Below the pieces are notes generated by a model. That model saw only the letters and a list, made by a program, of their open reading frames with translations. It had not been told where the DNA came from and searched no databases. Positions 11,601 to 18,538 of a stretch of DNA of 29,314 nucleotides are shown one piece after another. Made by a program: the position numbers and the translations under genes. Numbering within the stretch: position 1 is the stretch's first letter; each line of letters opens with the position of its first letter. The stretch comes from a virus: positions 1-29,314 of the IMG/VR virus record IMGVR_UViG_3300027704_000114, one strand, 5' to 3'.

Positions 11601-11809
11601 TGATCTAAAAACGTATCAACACTCTGATCAACATCATTACGTTCCATCATTTTTCTTAATGTAAATATATCACCATCTGTTTGTTCTTGGTACTCATAGT
11701 ACGCTTTAAGAAATGCAACAAGTACCGGGCCTTCGTCTCTATAGACAGCCGGGAACTGTTGCTCAACTAACGGAGAGATAAAGTCTTCAAAATTATTTAA
11801 ACCAGCCAT
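8624..11809 (-). CDS. gp7: Baseplate wedge protein, gp7-like
   Basis: The protein has 1061 aa (T4 gp7 has 1032) and lies between gp6 and gp8, exactly the T4 order. Its first ~140 residues ('FLKAYYEYQE', 'LRKMMERNDVDQSVDTFLDH', 'YRSKGTPRAVDLLLKLVHGV') resemble the C-terminal third of T4 gp7 ('FCEAYIQYLS', 'LRNLIR', 'FYSTKGIEASYKFLFKVLYN'), then a G-D-I-T-G type segment. The end ('YQEYSYQVRTVIPFDKYRQ', 'DVVHLAGSKLFG') resembles gp7 'RSYYVMKIKSNLPSSRW...RFVHPVGFGF'. The long middle is Asn/Thr/Ser-rich with several G-x-G-Y beta modules. The comparison is from memory; the assignment rests on that plus synteny. gp7 is the wedge initiator scaffold in T4. A weak GAGAG ribosome site precedes the ATG. 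Confidence 0.72.
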   Translation of the reverse strand: MAGLNNFEDFISPLVEQQFPAVYRDEGPVLVAFLKAYYEYQEQTDGDIFTLRKMMERNDVDQSVDTFLDHFRKQYLNGIPKDTHKGTAFTIKHIMDVYRSKGTPRAVDLLLKLVHGVDSTIYVPGQHLMSASEADFYQPKYIEVTFPYDQDEAFSNFQGRDITGTITGSTATVDSCLKTTASGKQTYVMFLVDVVGLFKREELVGFVGGTLQPKIIGSLSDITLTAKGIGLSPGDELDVVSSKHGSRGTVRVTSVTDGTGTAAYEINQRGFGYSTNSAHSNVLVSSAQLIVNNHTNSNATFRNEYGGNTFFTLETITQPIEFLDFTSATSTFAAALNTTTYVVGTNSSITSLNGSNHLANGKIGVFSNTGANGSLTLFVDSGTFGNTIQYFYQTNTTSFQVGETVSVNSTVTGILNAANSTVLTINAASVGFTNVATQQVTGQRSGAVANGLSAASKVVQTGVKKLWLTATASTNANTTAVANGYRTGTLIGGNTTGVGLVANSTELFLTTSQNFIKGSDSNTYANVTAVRLGSGGALTIGTIGVDTETKNVYTDFIHSSNNSANTSMLDVVISGANSGVGIVNSVTISAAGSGYANNDALVFASGGITTGTLPTTNAIGTVTTNGSGGITGITLSNNGVGYYSAPTITITTSGGSSGTLVPVMKHGYGLAKHGNTINTTHSGGFSNVINDVLAFSADTLGSINTFSSTNGGNNYTAPPFVLIQNSLVDKFNQRNVQLKYDTLVSGTRSNFLVDDTIVQTQPQSFLAITHNGANDAAFTVGEGIAQIVNSTVNNYATYVSGNSTVFTIRDGKRRKVESSGYINVGLTDASITWATGNTFVGLSSGSTGNVTGQSTSIVNRFVKGKVLTSNTSTNMLEVRMFDTRFDFNTGANVQIEDFSTSANVAEVSYLNVNTSSRPVGVRLDERAGLNANLNITASIGTGLIDSIQIVNSGYGYEDGETVTMVKGTELISGAAVVNNHGISPGFHRNNKGFLNEDKYLHDNDFYQEYSYQVRTVIPFDKYRQQVKDVVHLAGSKLFGQTEVSATANMALAIANSSVSQA

Positions 11810-11816
11810 TTTTATA

Positions 11817-13622
11817 TTACTCTCTTATACCTTTTACGGTTACTGTTGTATCGTCAGTTTTTATTTCTATTAAATCATTTAACTTACCAGCAATATCAGC
11901 ATCCTCACTTCTAGCATATATTTTTATAGTAGTTCCTGTAGCTATTGCATTAACAGATACATTAGAAAACGTAACATTACCAGTAGCATAATCTACTTCA
12001 CCAACATTTGCATTAAGTATTGTTAATGCTGATGTATTAGCTACAACAATTTGAATTGCTCCATCTCCGTCATCTCTAAAAGATGCTCCACTAGTGCTGT
12101 TAAATGTAAATAGACCAGACTCAATAGCTGGTTCTGAATATGGTAACGAAGCACCTTGAGCAACTGTCACAGGATTATCTGGTCTTAAAGGATTAAAGAA
12201 TGAAACTGTATTAGTAAATCCTTGATTTAATATTGGGTTAATTTCTTTTATCATTCTTGTTTGTATACTATTACTTAGAATAGATGTATCACTTTCATTA
12301 ATTTTTTCTATAAGTTTACTTTGTCTAAATGTTTTATTAAACTTACCAAGATTGTTTGTATTAAATGTTGTTATTGCTGATTTAACAATTGTTTGAACAC
12401 CATTTTGATTACTTGATGTTTCATTCATATTATATGTTACTTTACAATCAACTTCTATTCTTAAAAATGTTGGGTCTTGCATAATTGGTTCTATAGTCAA
12501 CGGAGATTTAGGACCAATAAAATCTATTATTTGTTGCTTTTGAAAACTAGGTAATGTATCATATGTATTACTTGATGCAACCATAACTACTTTACCAAAT
12601 TGAGGTGGGGAGGCTTCATCACCACCATAAACATTCATATCGGTTATGTCACCAAATTCATTTTGTACTAATGTTTTATAATCATTAGCTGTAACAGCTC
12701 TCTCTTGTGTTGTTAAAGCACGAGGCGCTGCAAACTTAATATCGTCTAATGATTGATATTCTTGACCACCGGAAGCTCTCTCAACAACAGTTGCAGCAAC
12801 TGTACTATATCCTGATATAGCACCTGCACTTGTAAATGCATTAGCACCATCTGGTTCTGCACCACTCGATACTCTATAAGTAGCTTCAACTATATTACCA
12901 TCTGTTAACTTTCTTCCAAACGTATCGTTACCAAATACTAATTCATAGCTACCATTTGCAGCTGCTTGCACAAAGAATACATTAGATGTACTTCCGACAT
13001 CAAATAATGTATTAGCTCTTGTCCATTCTGTATTTGTTGTATTAGTATTAGATGTTCTAACACTTACTGATATACTTGTTGTATCCACATCATAGTTACT
13101 AATATAGAAAGTATTAGATGTACTACTTGTTTCAAAATATTCTGTTATAATTTCACCTTCATATAAAGCAACATTAGCTGCAAGATAACTATTGTTAGAA
13201 TATACAGATATAGCAGAGTTAGTTGAAAATGTATATGTGTTGTCCCCAACTGTTGATGTAAATTTAGTTAGCCTTGGTATGTCAATACTATGAGGGCTAT
13301 CACCTGGTGTAATTTGTACGTTAGCATATGCTACTGAACTTCTATATGAAGTTGGTAGATAATTTAATTTCTTTGCATGAGAATAAACACTATCTCTAAC
13401 TTGAGCACTATCTAAAAACATTTCAGATGCTACGTGATTTAAGTACATATTATTATAATATGTGTTGTATGAAAGCACGTCTAACATTACATTCATATTG
13501 GAGCCATCAAAATTATAATCATTAAAATATGATTGTGATGACAAGTATGCTTTTAAGTTTGATTTAATTGAATCAAACTCCAAATTGGCTACTATAAATT
13601 CAGCATTGGATGCGGTAGGCAT
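11817..13622 (-). CDS. gp6: Baseplate wedge protein gp6
   Basis: The protein has 601 aa (T4 gp6: 660). N-terminal signature 'IVANLEFDSIKSNLKAYLSS' with 'MNVMLDVLSYNTYYNNMYLN' and 'EMFLDSAQVRDSVYSHAKKL' then 'YLPTSYRSS' is characteristic of gp6 and of the wider baseplate J family. The central region has 'LTTQERAVTANDYKTLVQNE' (about residues 298-317), also a J-type hallmark. gp6 dimers form the continuous ring that links the six wedges round the hub. It overlaps the gp25 stop by one base (ATG read from 13622) and its stop is 7 nt before gp7-like. Normal length, no lesions seen. Confidence 0.94.
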   Translation of the reverse strand: MPTASNAEFIVANLEFDSIKSNLKAYLSSQSYFNDYNFDGSNMNVMLDVLSYNTYYNNMYLNHVASEMFLDSAQVRDSVYSHAKKLNYLPTSYRSSVAYANVQITPGDSPHSIDIPRLTKFTSTVGDNTYTFSTNSAISVYSNNSYLAANVALYEGEIITEYFETSSTSNTFYISNYDVDTTSISVSVRTSNTNTTNTEWTRANTLFDVGSTSNVFFVQAAANGSYELVFGNDTFGRKLTDGNIVEATYRVSSGAEPDGANAFTSAGAISGYSTVAATVVERASGGQEYQSLDDIKFAAPRALTTQERAVTANDYKTLVQNEFGDITDMNVYGGDEASPPQFGKVVMVASSNTYDTLPSFQKQQIIDFIGPKSPLTIEPIMQDPTFLRIEVDCKVTYNMNETSSNQNGVQTIVKSAITTFNTNNLGKFNKTFRQSKLIEKINESDTSILSNSIQTRMIKEINPILNQGFTNTVSFFNPLRPDNPVTVAQGASLPYSEPAIESGLFTFNSTSGASFRDDGDGAIQIVVANTSALTILNANVGEVDYATGNVTFSNVSVNAIATGTTIKIYARSEDADIAGKLNDLIEIKTDDTTVTVKGIRE

Positions 13623-14041
13623 TATCTTGTCCTCTCTAATATTATGTCTAGTGTTTCTGGTGTTGTTGTATTTATTATTCTAAAAGTTATTTGAAATGAT
13701 AGTGTATTGTGATCTGGATTTCCACCAACATCCACTTTCATTAATTCTGCTCTTGGCTCATGGTTGTCAAATACTTCTTCTACCATCTTTTTAGCTCTAA
13801 GTTCTAATCCAGGTGTATAGTTTTCAAACAACAATCCTTGTAATCCTGATCCTATTTCAGGTTGAAAGGGTCTCTCATACCGATTAGTTAACAATAAATT
13901 TCTTATAGATTGCTTAACAGCCTCTGCATTTGTCTTTCTATTAAGCTGACCAGTAACAGAATTTCTTGAAAAATCTGTAAAGAAATCTGAGTATACTACT
14001 TTTTTTATACTATGATCAGTTAATGTTTGTATTTTTGACAT
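13622..14041 (-). CDS. gp25: Baseplate wedge protein gp25
   Basis: The protein has 139 aa (T4 gp25: 132). It belongs to the gpW/gp25-like family: 'DFSRNSVTGQLNRKTNAEAV' near residues 23-42, 'QSIRNLLLTNRYERPFQPEI' near 44-63, 'GSGLQGLLFEN' and the invariant EPR motif at residues 95-97 ('FDNHEPRAELMKV'). gp25 is the sheath-initiating wedge subunit; its fold resembles a lysozyme but has no enzyme activity. It lies after a 32-bp gap containing a late-promoter-like CATAAATA, the longest non-coding gap within this operon, and is coupled to gp6. The ribosome site is weak (TAGG, about 8 nt before ATG). Confidence 0.95.
   Translation of the reverse strand: MSKIQTLTDHSIKKVVYSDFFTDFSRNSVTGQLNRKTNAEAVKQSIRNLLLTNRYERPFQPEIGSGLQGLLFENYTPGLELRAKKMVEEVFDNHEPRAELMKVDVGGNPDHNTLSFQITFRIINTTTPETLDIILERTR
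13669..13676 (-). promoter_or_regulatory. Possible late promoter upstream of gp6 (AATAAATA)
   Basis: The minus strand reads AATAAATA inside the 3' end of gp25, 47 nt before the gp6 ATG. It fits the NATAAATA core but also encodes gp25 residues (RIINTTT), so it may be coincidental. Confidence 0.25.
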
Positions 14042-14064
14042 TGTTTAACCTATCTTGTTTATAT

Positions 14065-14072
14065 TATTTATG
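14065..14072 (-). promoter_or_regulatory. Candidate T4-type late promoter upstream of gp25
   Basis: The minus strand reads CATAAATA here, matching the NATAAATA late-promoter core reported for cyanophage relatives of T4 (T4: TATAAATA). It lies inside the 32-bp gap between the 336-aa gene and gp25, 23 nt upstream of the gp25 ATG, which is a sensible promoter distance. The non-coding position makes it more credible than copies inside genes. An 8-bp AT-rich match can still be chance. Confidence 0.45.
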
Positions 14073-14073
14073 C

Positions 14074-15084
14074 CTAAACAGAAGCACTTGTTGCTAATCC
14101 TGTAGATACATTTGTTGTGGTTGATTGAGTATTTCTACTAGCAATTTTTTCTTCTAGTGTTAATAGAATTGTTTCTGGTGTAGGTGTTCCAAGTGTACCG
14201 TTTATTAACTCTGCAAAAACCGGATCCTCAACTTCTCCTTTTATTTTAGCTAATGCTTCTTTAGTTGCTCCGTATACTGGAGGTACTATATCATTACTTA
14301 ATAAACCTCCTAAAGCAAACCCAGGCGCTTCAAATGTTCCTAATGCAGCAGCTGCTGCTTGAGCTCTTGCTGCTGATTGTGCTATCTTAGCTGGTGCTCC
14401 AGAATTAATCACTATTTGTATTGCGTTACCAAGTTTATCAAAGCCCTGTTTAATTTGTTTGTTACCTAAGTTTTTAAATGGATTTGCAAGACCACCCGAC
14501 TCACCTTCTGGTAAACCAGTTTGTAACTTTCCGGTCATAAATTCAGCACCAGGACCAATGTCTGGTAATAGAGTTCCACATCCACCTATGGGTGGTATTG
14601 CTAATAAACCTGATACACCTTTTAACATTGAACCCATATCAAATCCTCCTCCTAATGATATACCAAAATCAAGTGATGGTAAACTTATATTAGGTAAATT
14701 TATATCAGGAAGATCAATATCTAAATCAAATGATGGAAGATTAAATCCTGGTGGTTTAATATCTAATCCATCCATAAGACCCTGTAAGCCAGATAAGACA
14801 GCTCCAGTTGGATTAGATATAGCTGACATCATTAAGCTAGCCACTGAAATTAAATTAGGACTGAAGTCTAAATTACAACCATCAGATAATTCAACTTGTT
14901 CTATTACAGCTGTAGTTTTTTCTTTTACTGTACTAACATAATCAGATACAGATAGAGCTGTTGGATCAAGAGCAGATATAACAGAAGATGCATCAAGTTG
15001 TGCTGTTATTTTATCTACTAGCTCTGTTGATCTACCAACATCATCTAATTGTTTCTGTTGTGCTAATTCTAATCCTGACGCCAT
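14074..15084 (-). CDS. Unknown baseplate-operon protein with LP pentapeptide repeats
   Basis: The protein has 336 aa and no family that I recognise. The N-terminal ~100 residues look helical ('LELAQQKQLDD', 'SVSDYVSTVKEKTTAVIEQV', 'LISVASLMMSAISNPTGA'). Residues about 110-145 hold a striking low-complexity stretch with Leu-Pro every five residues (P117, P126, P131, P136: 'LPDINLPNISLPSLDF'), then a Gly-rich segment ('GISLGGGFDMGSML') and 'IPPIGGCGTLLPDIGPG'. An Ala-rich helix follows (about 230-255). It lies between gp5 and gp25; in T4 the spike-tip PAAR protein gp5.4 follows gene 5, but this protein is three times longer and shows no PAAR pattern. A hub or spike-associated role is inference from place only. 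A GAGG ribosome site precedes the ATG. Confidence 0.8.
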   Translation of the reverse strand: MASGLELAQQKQLDDVGRSTELVDKITAQLDASSVISALDPTALSVSDYVSTVKEKTTAVIEQVELSDGCNLDFSPNLISVASLMMSAISNPTGAVLSGLQGLMDGLDIKPPGFNLPSFDLDIDLPDINLPNISLPSLDFGISLGGGFDMGSMLKGVSGLLAIPPIGGCGTLLPDIGPGAEFMTGKLQTGLPEGESGGLANPFKNLGNKQIKQGFDKLGNAIQIVINSGAPAKIAQSAARAQAAAAALGTFEAPGFALGGLLSNDIVPPVYGATKEALAKIKGEVEDPVFAELINGTLGTPTPETILLTLEEKIASRNTQSTTTNVSTGLATSASV

Positions 15085-15092
15085 TGTTACCT

Positions 15093-16670
15093 CTAATTTA
15101 AGTTAATTGTTCCGCCATCAATATCAACTTCAGTTGAACCATCAACATCAACTAAAACTCCTTTAATATTTACTAATGTTGGTATTTTTGCAGGTGAAGT
15201 ATCAGTATCTGCACCACCCGTACCTACAGTGAAAGATGTAGGTGCATCAATTTTTACAGATGTACCAGCATTTACATCAAAAGTAGAAGATGTGTTTGCT
15301 CTAAAGTGTGAATCTGTTTGTATATTAACATTACTGGTAGCTAATACACTAAAATTATTATCTGTTATAACTGTATGATTTAATAATGTTGTAGTGTCTG
15401 ATGTTCCTTCTGTAGTCTTAATACTATTTTCTTGTACCATTACAATTTCATCTTTACCAATTACCTGATTATAATAACCTCTAATATCTTCAACGTGATC
15501 ACCTATTATTGTTTCTATTCTATCATTGTTAACTAACAGACTTTGATCTTTTGAAATATTAGTAGCATGATGTGATAGGTACTCTTCATAAACAGTACCC
15601 CCTACTTTTGTAGTCATGTCGCCTCTAACATTAAGATTAAAATCACCATCTGTTTCTATAAACATATTACCACCTTTAGCACCAGGACCTGTGTCACCGT
15701 CTGCTTGTACCAATAGTCTAACATCAGAACCTTGTACAGTAATACTTACATTACCTTTAACAACCATATTCTTATCATGCATAACCATTTCATAGTCATC
15801 ACCAACAATTTTTGTTACTCTTGTTCCGTTTGGTTGTATCTCATAGAATGTACCAGCTGTATGATACTGTGCTATTCTTTCAGCCTTAGGTGAATCATCT
15901 ACTTCAAATACATGTCCTGACTCAGTTACTTTAACGTGGTTCAAAGGATAGATAGACTCTTCTCCAAATTCAGGAGTCCCTCCATAAGTCACTGATGATT
16001 TTTCACCTTCATCTTTACCACCGTATCTTGGATTAGGCTCGTTCCATGTTCTTCTACTATAATATGTTTCGGAGTTATACCCTGGTGGTGGTCCATCTTT
16101 AACCGTTGATGCCTCACCATCTTTTTTACCTGGGTCACTTTCTACACCAGGAGGTCCAGCTTTTGGTATCTTTAATACTCTATGCTTTTTCTTATGAGCT
16201 AATATATTTTCACCAGCTCTTACACTTGGTGCTTCGATAGTACTAGCTCTTATTGCATCACCTCTAGCTAATCTATTAACATCAGACTCACCTGGTATTT
16301 CTATTTTAGGATAAACTTTATTAGGATCATTAAACCCTAGTTCATTATAAGCCTCTGGAGCTCCAGCTAATGTACCCATAATCATAGGTTGCTGCATTTG
16401 TTTACCATCAACAAAGAAACCAAATACCCATGTTCCTTCAACAGGGCCAGTAGGACTTTCACCTATACCACTAATGGATGCACTTGTATATGGCATGATA
16501 GGTGTTGCCCAAGGAAGGTCTACTGTTGGTATCTTAGCTCTATCTTCTGTGTGAATGCCAAATGCTCTTATACGTACTCTTCCCATCTTTAAAGGATCTT
16601 GTCTATCTTCTACTACTCCAAAAAAATATTGGAAGTTTTTAAAATACTCTGCTGAATATACGGTTGACAT
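15093..16670 (-). CDS. gp5: Baseplate hub/spike protein gp5 without lysozyme domain
   Basis: The protein has 525 aa. Residues 1-110 are the gp5/VgrG OB-fold ('FFGVVEDRQDPLKMGRVRIR', 'LPWATPIMPYTSAS', 'GTWVFGFFVDGKQMQQPMIM'). Residues about 120-240 are a Lys/Gly/Pro-rich linker. From 'YPLNHVKVTESGHVFEVDDS' (about 241-260) a gp5C-type triple beta-helix follows, with alternating short strands ('IVGDDYEMVMHDKNMVVKGN'), ending 'VDIDGGTINLN'. T4 gp5 (575 aa) carries a lysozyme domain between the OB-fold and the needle; no lysozyme-like segment is present here, only the linker. The protein should be the trimeric membrane-piercing spike below the gp27 hub. Its ATG overlaps the stop of the gp27-like gene (TAATG). 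Confidence 0.93.
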   Translation of the reverse strand: MSTVYSAEYFKNFQYFFGVVEDRQDPLKMGRVRIRAFGIHTEDRAKIPTVDLPWATPIMPYTSASISGIGESPTGPVEGTWVFGFFVDGKQMQQPMIMGTLAGAPEAYNELGFNDPNKVYPKIEIPGESDVNRLARGDAIRASTIEAPSVRAGENILAHKKKHRVLKIPKAGPPGVESDPGKKDGEASTVKDGPPPGYNSETYYSRRTWNEPNPRYGGKDEGEKSSVTYGGTPEFGEESIYPLNHVKVTESGHVFEVDDSPKAERIAQYHTAGTFYEIQPNGTRVTKIVGDDYEMVMHDKNMVVKGNVSITVQGSDVRLLVQADGDTGPGAKGGNMFIETDGDFNLNVRGDMTTKVGGTVYEEYLSHHATNISKDQSLLVNNDRIETIIGDHVEDIRGYYNQVIGKDEIVMVQENSIKTTEGTSDTTTLLNHTVITDNNFSVLATSNVNIQTDSHFRANTSSTFDVNAGTSVKIDAPTSFTVGTGGADTDTSPAKIPTLVNIKGVLVDVDGSTEVDIDGGTINLN

Positions 16671-18022
16671 TATACCCTCTCACTGTGTTTAAAATCTAAT
16701 CCGTCTTTTACAACTGTTAGTTTTGTATTAAATAACATTTTGTCATATATGTGTTCAACTTTAGTAACATACCAATTACCACTATACATACTACCTTGGT
16801 TTTTTCTTTCAGGAGCTCCTGCCTCTTTTAAATTTAGTTGTATTATAGTACCAGCTACCAAACTACTATCACCATATATTGTTACTTGCATACTATAATG
16901 ACCTAACATTTGCATATAAGATTTTCTTTTACTTTGTATACCAGGTAGGTTTTCATTATATACACCTTTTGTTGTATCTACTGCAATAGATGTTTCAATA
17001 GGATTTGAACCAAACATATCAAAGAATGCTGATGACATATTAAAATGTTCACCTAATGTATTAAAATTATCTCTTTCTTTCATCATATCAAAATTTGTTA
17101 TTGAATAACTTTTTTTGTTAAAATCTATAGCTGTTACCTTTTGCGCAAACTCTCCATTTTGTATACCCTGCATAGTATTGTTTATTGCCATTGGAGTCAT
17201 AGATTTTATATTTCTATAGAATATTTTATCGTTTTGGGGAAGTGTTGCAACATCATCATCATATGTATATGGTTCTGTTTTAATATTATCAGACCATTTT
17301 TCTATATTTTTAAAATGGAATGCATCTTCACCTTCATAGAAAGTATAGAATGAACCTGGAAATTCTGATCCACCAAACGATCTAACTGCTAAAAAATGTA
17401 ATGCTTTAAATGGTGTCAGGCCTGGTATTATAAAATTTTGTATTCCTACTGACTCATCTATAACAATAGGTTTTTCTTTCCATATTGGTTGACCATCTTT
17501 ATTAGCTGTCTTTAATTGTTTATATTTCTCACTGCCAGCTATAAAATTATTAAAAATATTTTTAGCAATATCAGATGTTGAACCACTAAACGATTGGTTT
17601 ACAACCATTTGATCGTTAATTAATTTTTCTTTTGATACACAATTTAATACCATACTAGTAGAAAGACCTCTAGCGTCTTTTTTAACAGGACTATAACCAG
17701 AGACATAAAACAAATTTTCTATAATTTTTTTAGTAGGTGTTTGGAATTTTATTAATATAAACTCTTCACCCTGTAACCCCTTGGTGCCAAACTCTTCAAA
17801 AATTAATTTAGATTCTGTTATGTGTATACTCAATGTCATGTAAGGATTAAATACAGACTGGGTTATATTAATGTTAGTATACATATCATTTAAATCTACT
17901 AAACTTCTAAATTGGACACCCTCTTTATCATCATCAATAAGTTTGCCCATAAACATAGATAACTCAGCACTACCTGAGTTGAAAAGCATTTTATTTTCGT
18001 CGAGTTCTTTTACTAAGGACAT
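16670..18022 (-). CDS. gp27: Baseplate hub protein, gp27-like
   Basis: The protein has 450 aa (T4 gp27: 391). Features of the gp27/VgrG hub fold: an N-terminal beta domain ('AELSMFMGKLIDDDKEG', 'NINITQSVFNPYMTLSIHI'), 'IENLFYVSGYSPVKKDARGL', a central 'LTPFKALHFLAVRSFGG' with 'FYTFYEGEDAFHFKNIEKW' (about residues 205-245; T4 has '[20 protein letters not shown]'), and a C-terminal 'MLGHYSMQVTIYGDSSLVAG' with 'NWYVTKVEHIYDKMLFNTKL' matching gp27 '[20 protein letters not shown]'. It sits directly upstream of gp5, its partner in the hub. In T4 gene 27 lies elsewhere, next to 51 and 28. Comparison is from memory, so remote-homology confirmation would be useful. Confidence 0.75.
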   Translation of the reverse strand: MSLVKELDENKMLFNSGSAELSMFMGKLIDDDKEGVQFRSLVDLNDMYTNINITQSVFNPYMTLSIHITESKLIFEEFGTKGLQGEEFILIKFQTPTKKIIENLFYVSGYSPVKKDARGLSTSMVLNCVSKEKLINDQMVVNQSFSGSTSDIAKNIFNNFIAGSEKYKQLKTANKDGQPIWKEKPIVIDESVGIQNFIIPGLTPFKALHFLAVRSFGGSEFPGSFYTFYEGEDAFHFKNIEKWSDNIKTEPYTYDDDVATLPQNDKIFYRNIKSMTPMAINNTMQGIQNGEFAQKVTAIDFNKKSYSITNFDMMKERDNFNTLGEHFNMSSAFFDMFGSNPIETSIAVDTTKGVYNENLPGIQSKRKSYMQMLGHYSMQVTIYGDSSLVAGTIIQLNLKEAGAPERKNQGSMYSGNWYVTKVEHIYDKMLFNTKLTVVKDGLDFKHSERV

Positions 18023-18028
18023 TATATT

Positions 18029-18538
18029 TTATACCAAATTGTTAAATTGCTCAGTCACCGCTGCTAGATAAGATACGTTTACTAATTTAATAAATTTTCT
18101 ATTCTCATTTACTTTGTCCCAATATGTATATGCATCTACTGCTGTATAGTCACCAGATGACACACCATTAGAAACAGTCAATGAGTCAGCTGAAACAGTT
18201 ATATCTTTTGTATTGTGCTCACAATGTATAGTTATAGCTTGGGCAGCTGGTATACTTCCATATTTCTTTTTGATAAATTGAGTAAAGTCATATACAGAAA
18301 GTGGCCATTCAAAATATGGATCAATTATATTATTTGATAAAAGAACTAACCATGCATAAGATGGATCACTATAGTAATTAAATGCTACAGTGTCTGGTGA
18401 TTCACCATCTTTTATAACATAGTTTAATAATGCAAAGGCATCAGCTTTAATTAATTTATGTAACTTAACACTGGTAGCAAGATTAACTATGTCTTGGTTA
18501 AGGAATTTTATTTTTGGTAATTGATTAAAATAACTCAT
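18029..18538 (-). CDS. gp53: Baseplate wedge protein gp53
   Basis: The protein has 169 aa (T4 gp53: 196). The core 'ESPDTVAFNYYSDPSYAWLV' and 'LLSNNIIDPYFEWPLS' (residues about 46-81) matches gp53 'RPEELANAIYGNPQLYWVLL' and 'MCNDNYDPYYGW'. The N-terminus 'SYFNQLPKIKF' is typical of marine relatives. In T4, gp53 is the last wedge subunit and lets six wedges join round the hub; here the gene is coupled to gp48 by an ATGA overlap (18535-18538) and followed 6 nt later by gp27-like. The short C-terminal half ('DAYTYWDKVNENRKFIKLVN') fits the gp53 pattern of 'VWYDKGDKARK...'. Confidence 0.88.
   Translation of the reverse strand: MSYFNQLPKIKFLNQDIVNLATSVKLHKLIKADAFALLNYVIKDGESPDTVAFNYYSDPSYAWLVLLSNNIIDPYFEWPLSVYDFTQFIKKKYGSIPAAQAITIHCEHNTKDITVSADSLTVSNGVSSGDYTAVDAYTYWDKVNENRKFIKLVNVSYLAAVTEQFNNLV

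Noticed and set aside
14459-14941. 160-codon plus-strand frame opposite the LP-repeat protein
   Set aside because: Pro/Gly-rich mirror of the sense repeats; no start signal; shadow of the real gene.
14074-15084. PAAR spike-tip protein
   Set aside because: Position fits but length (336 aa) and sequence do not show the PAAR pattern.
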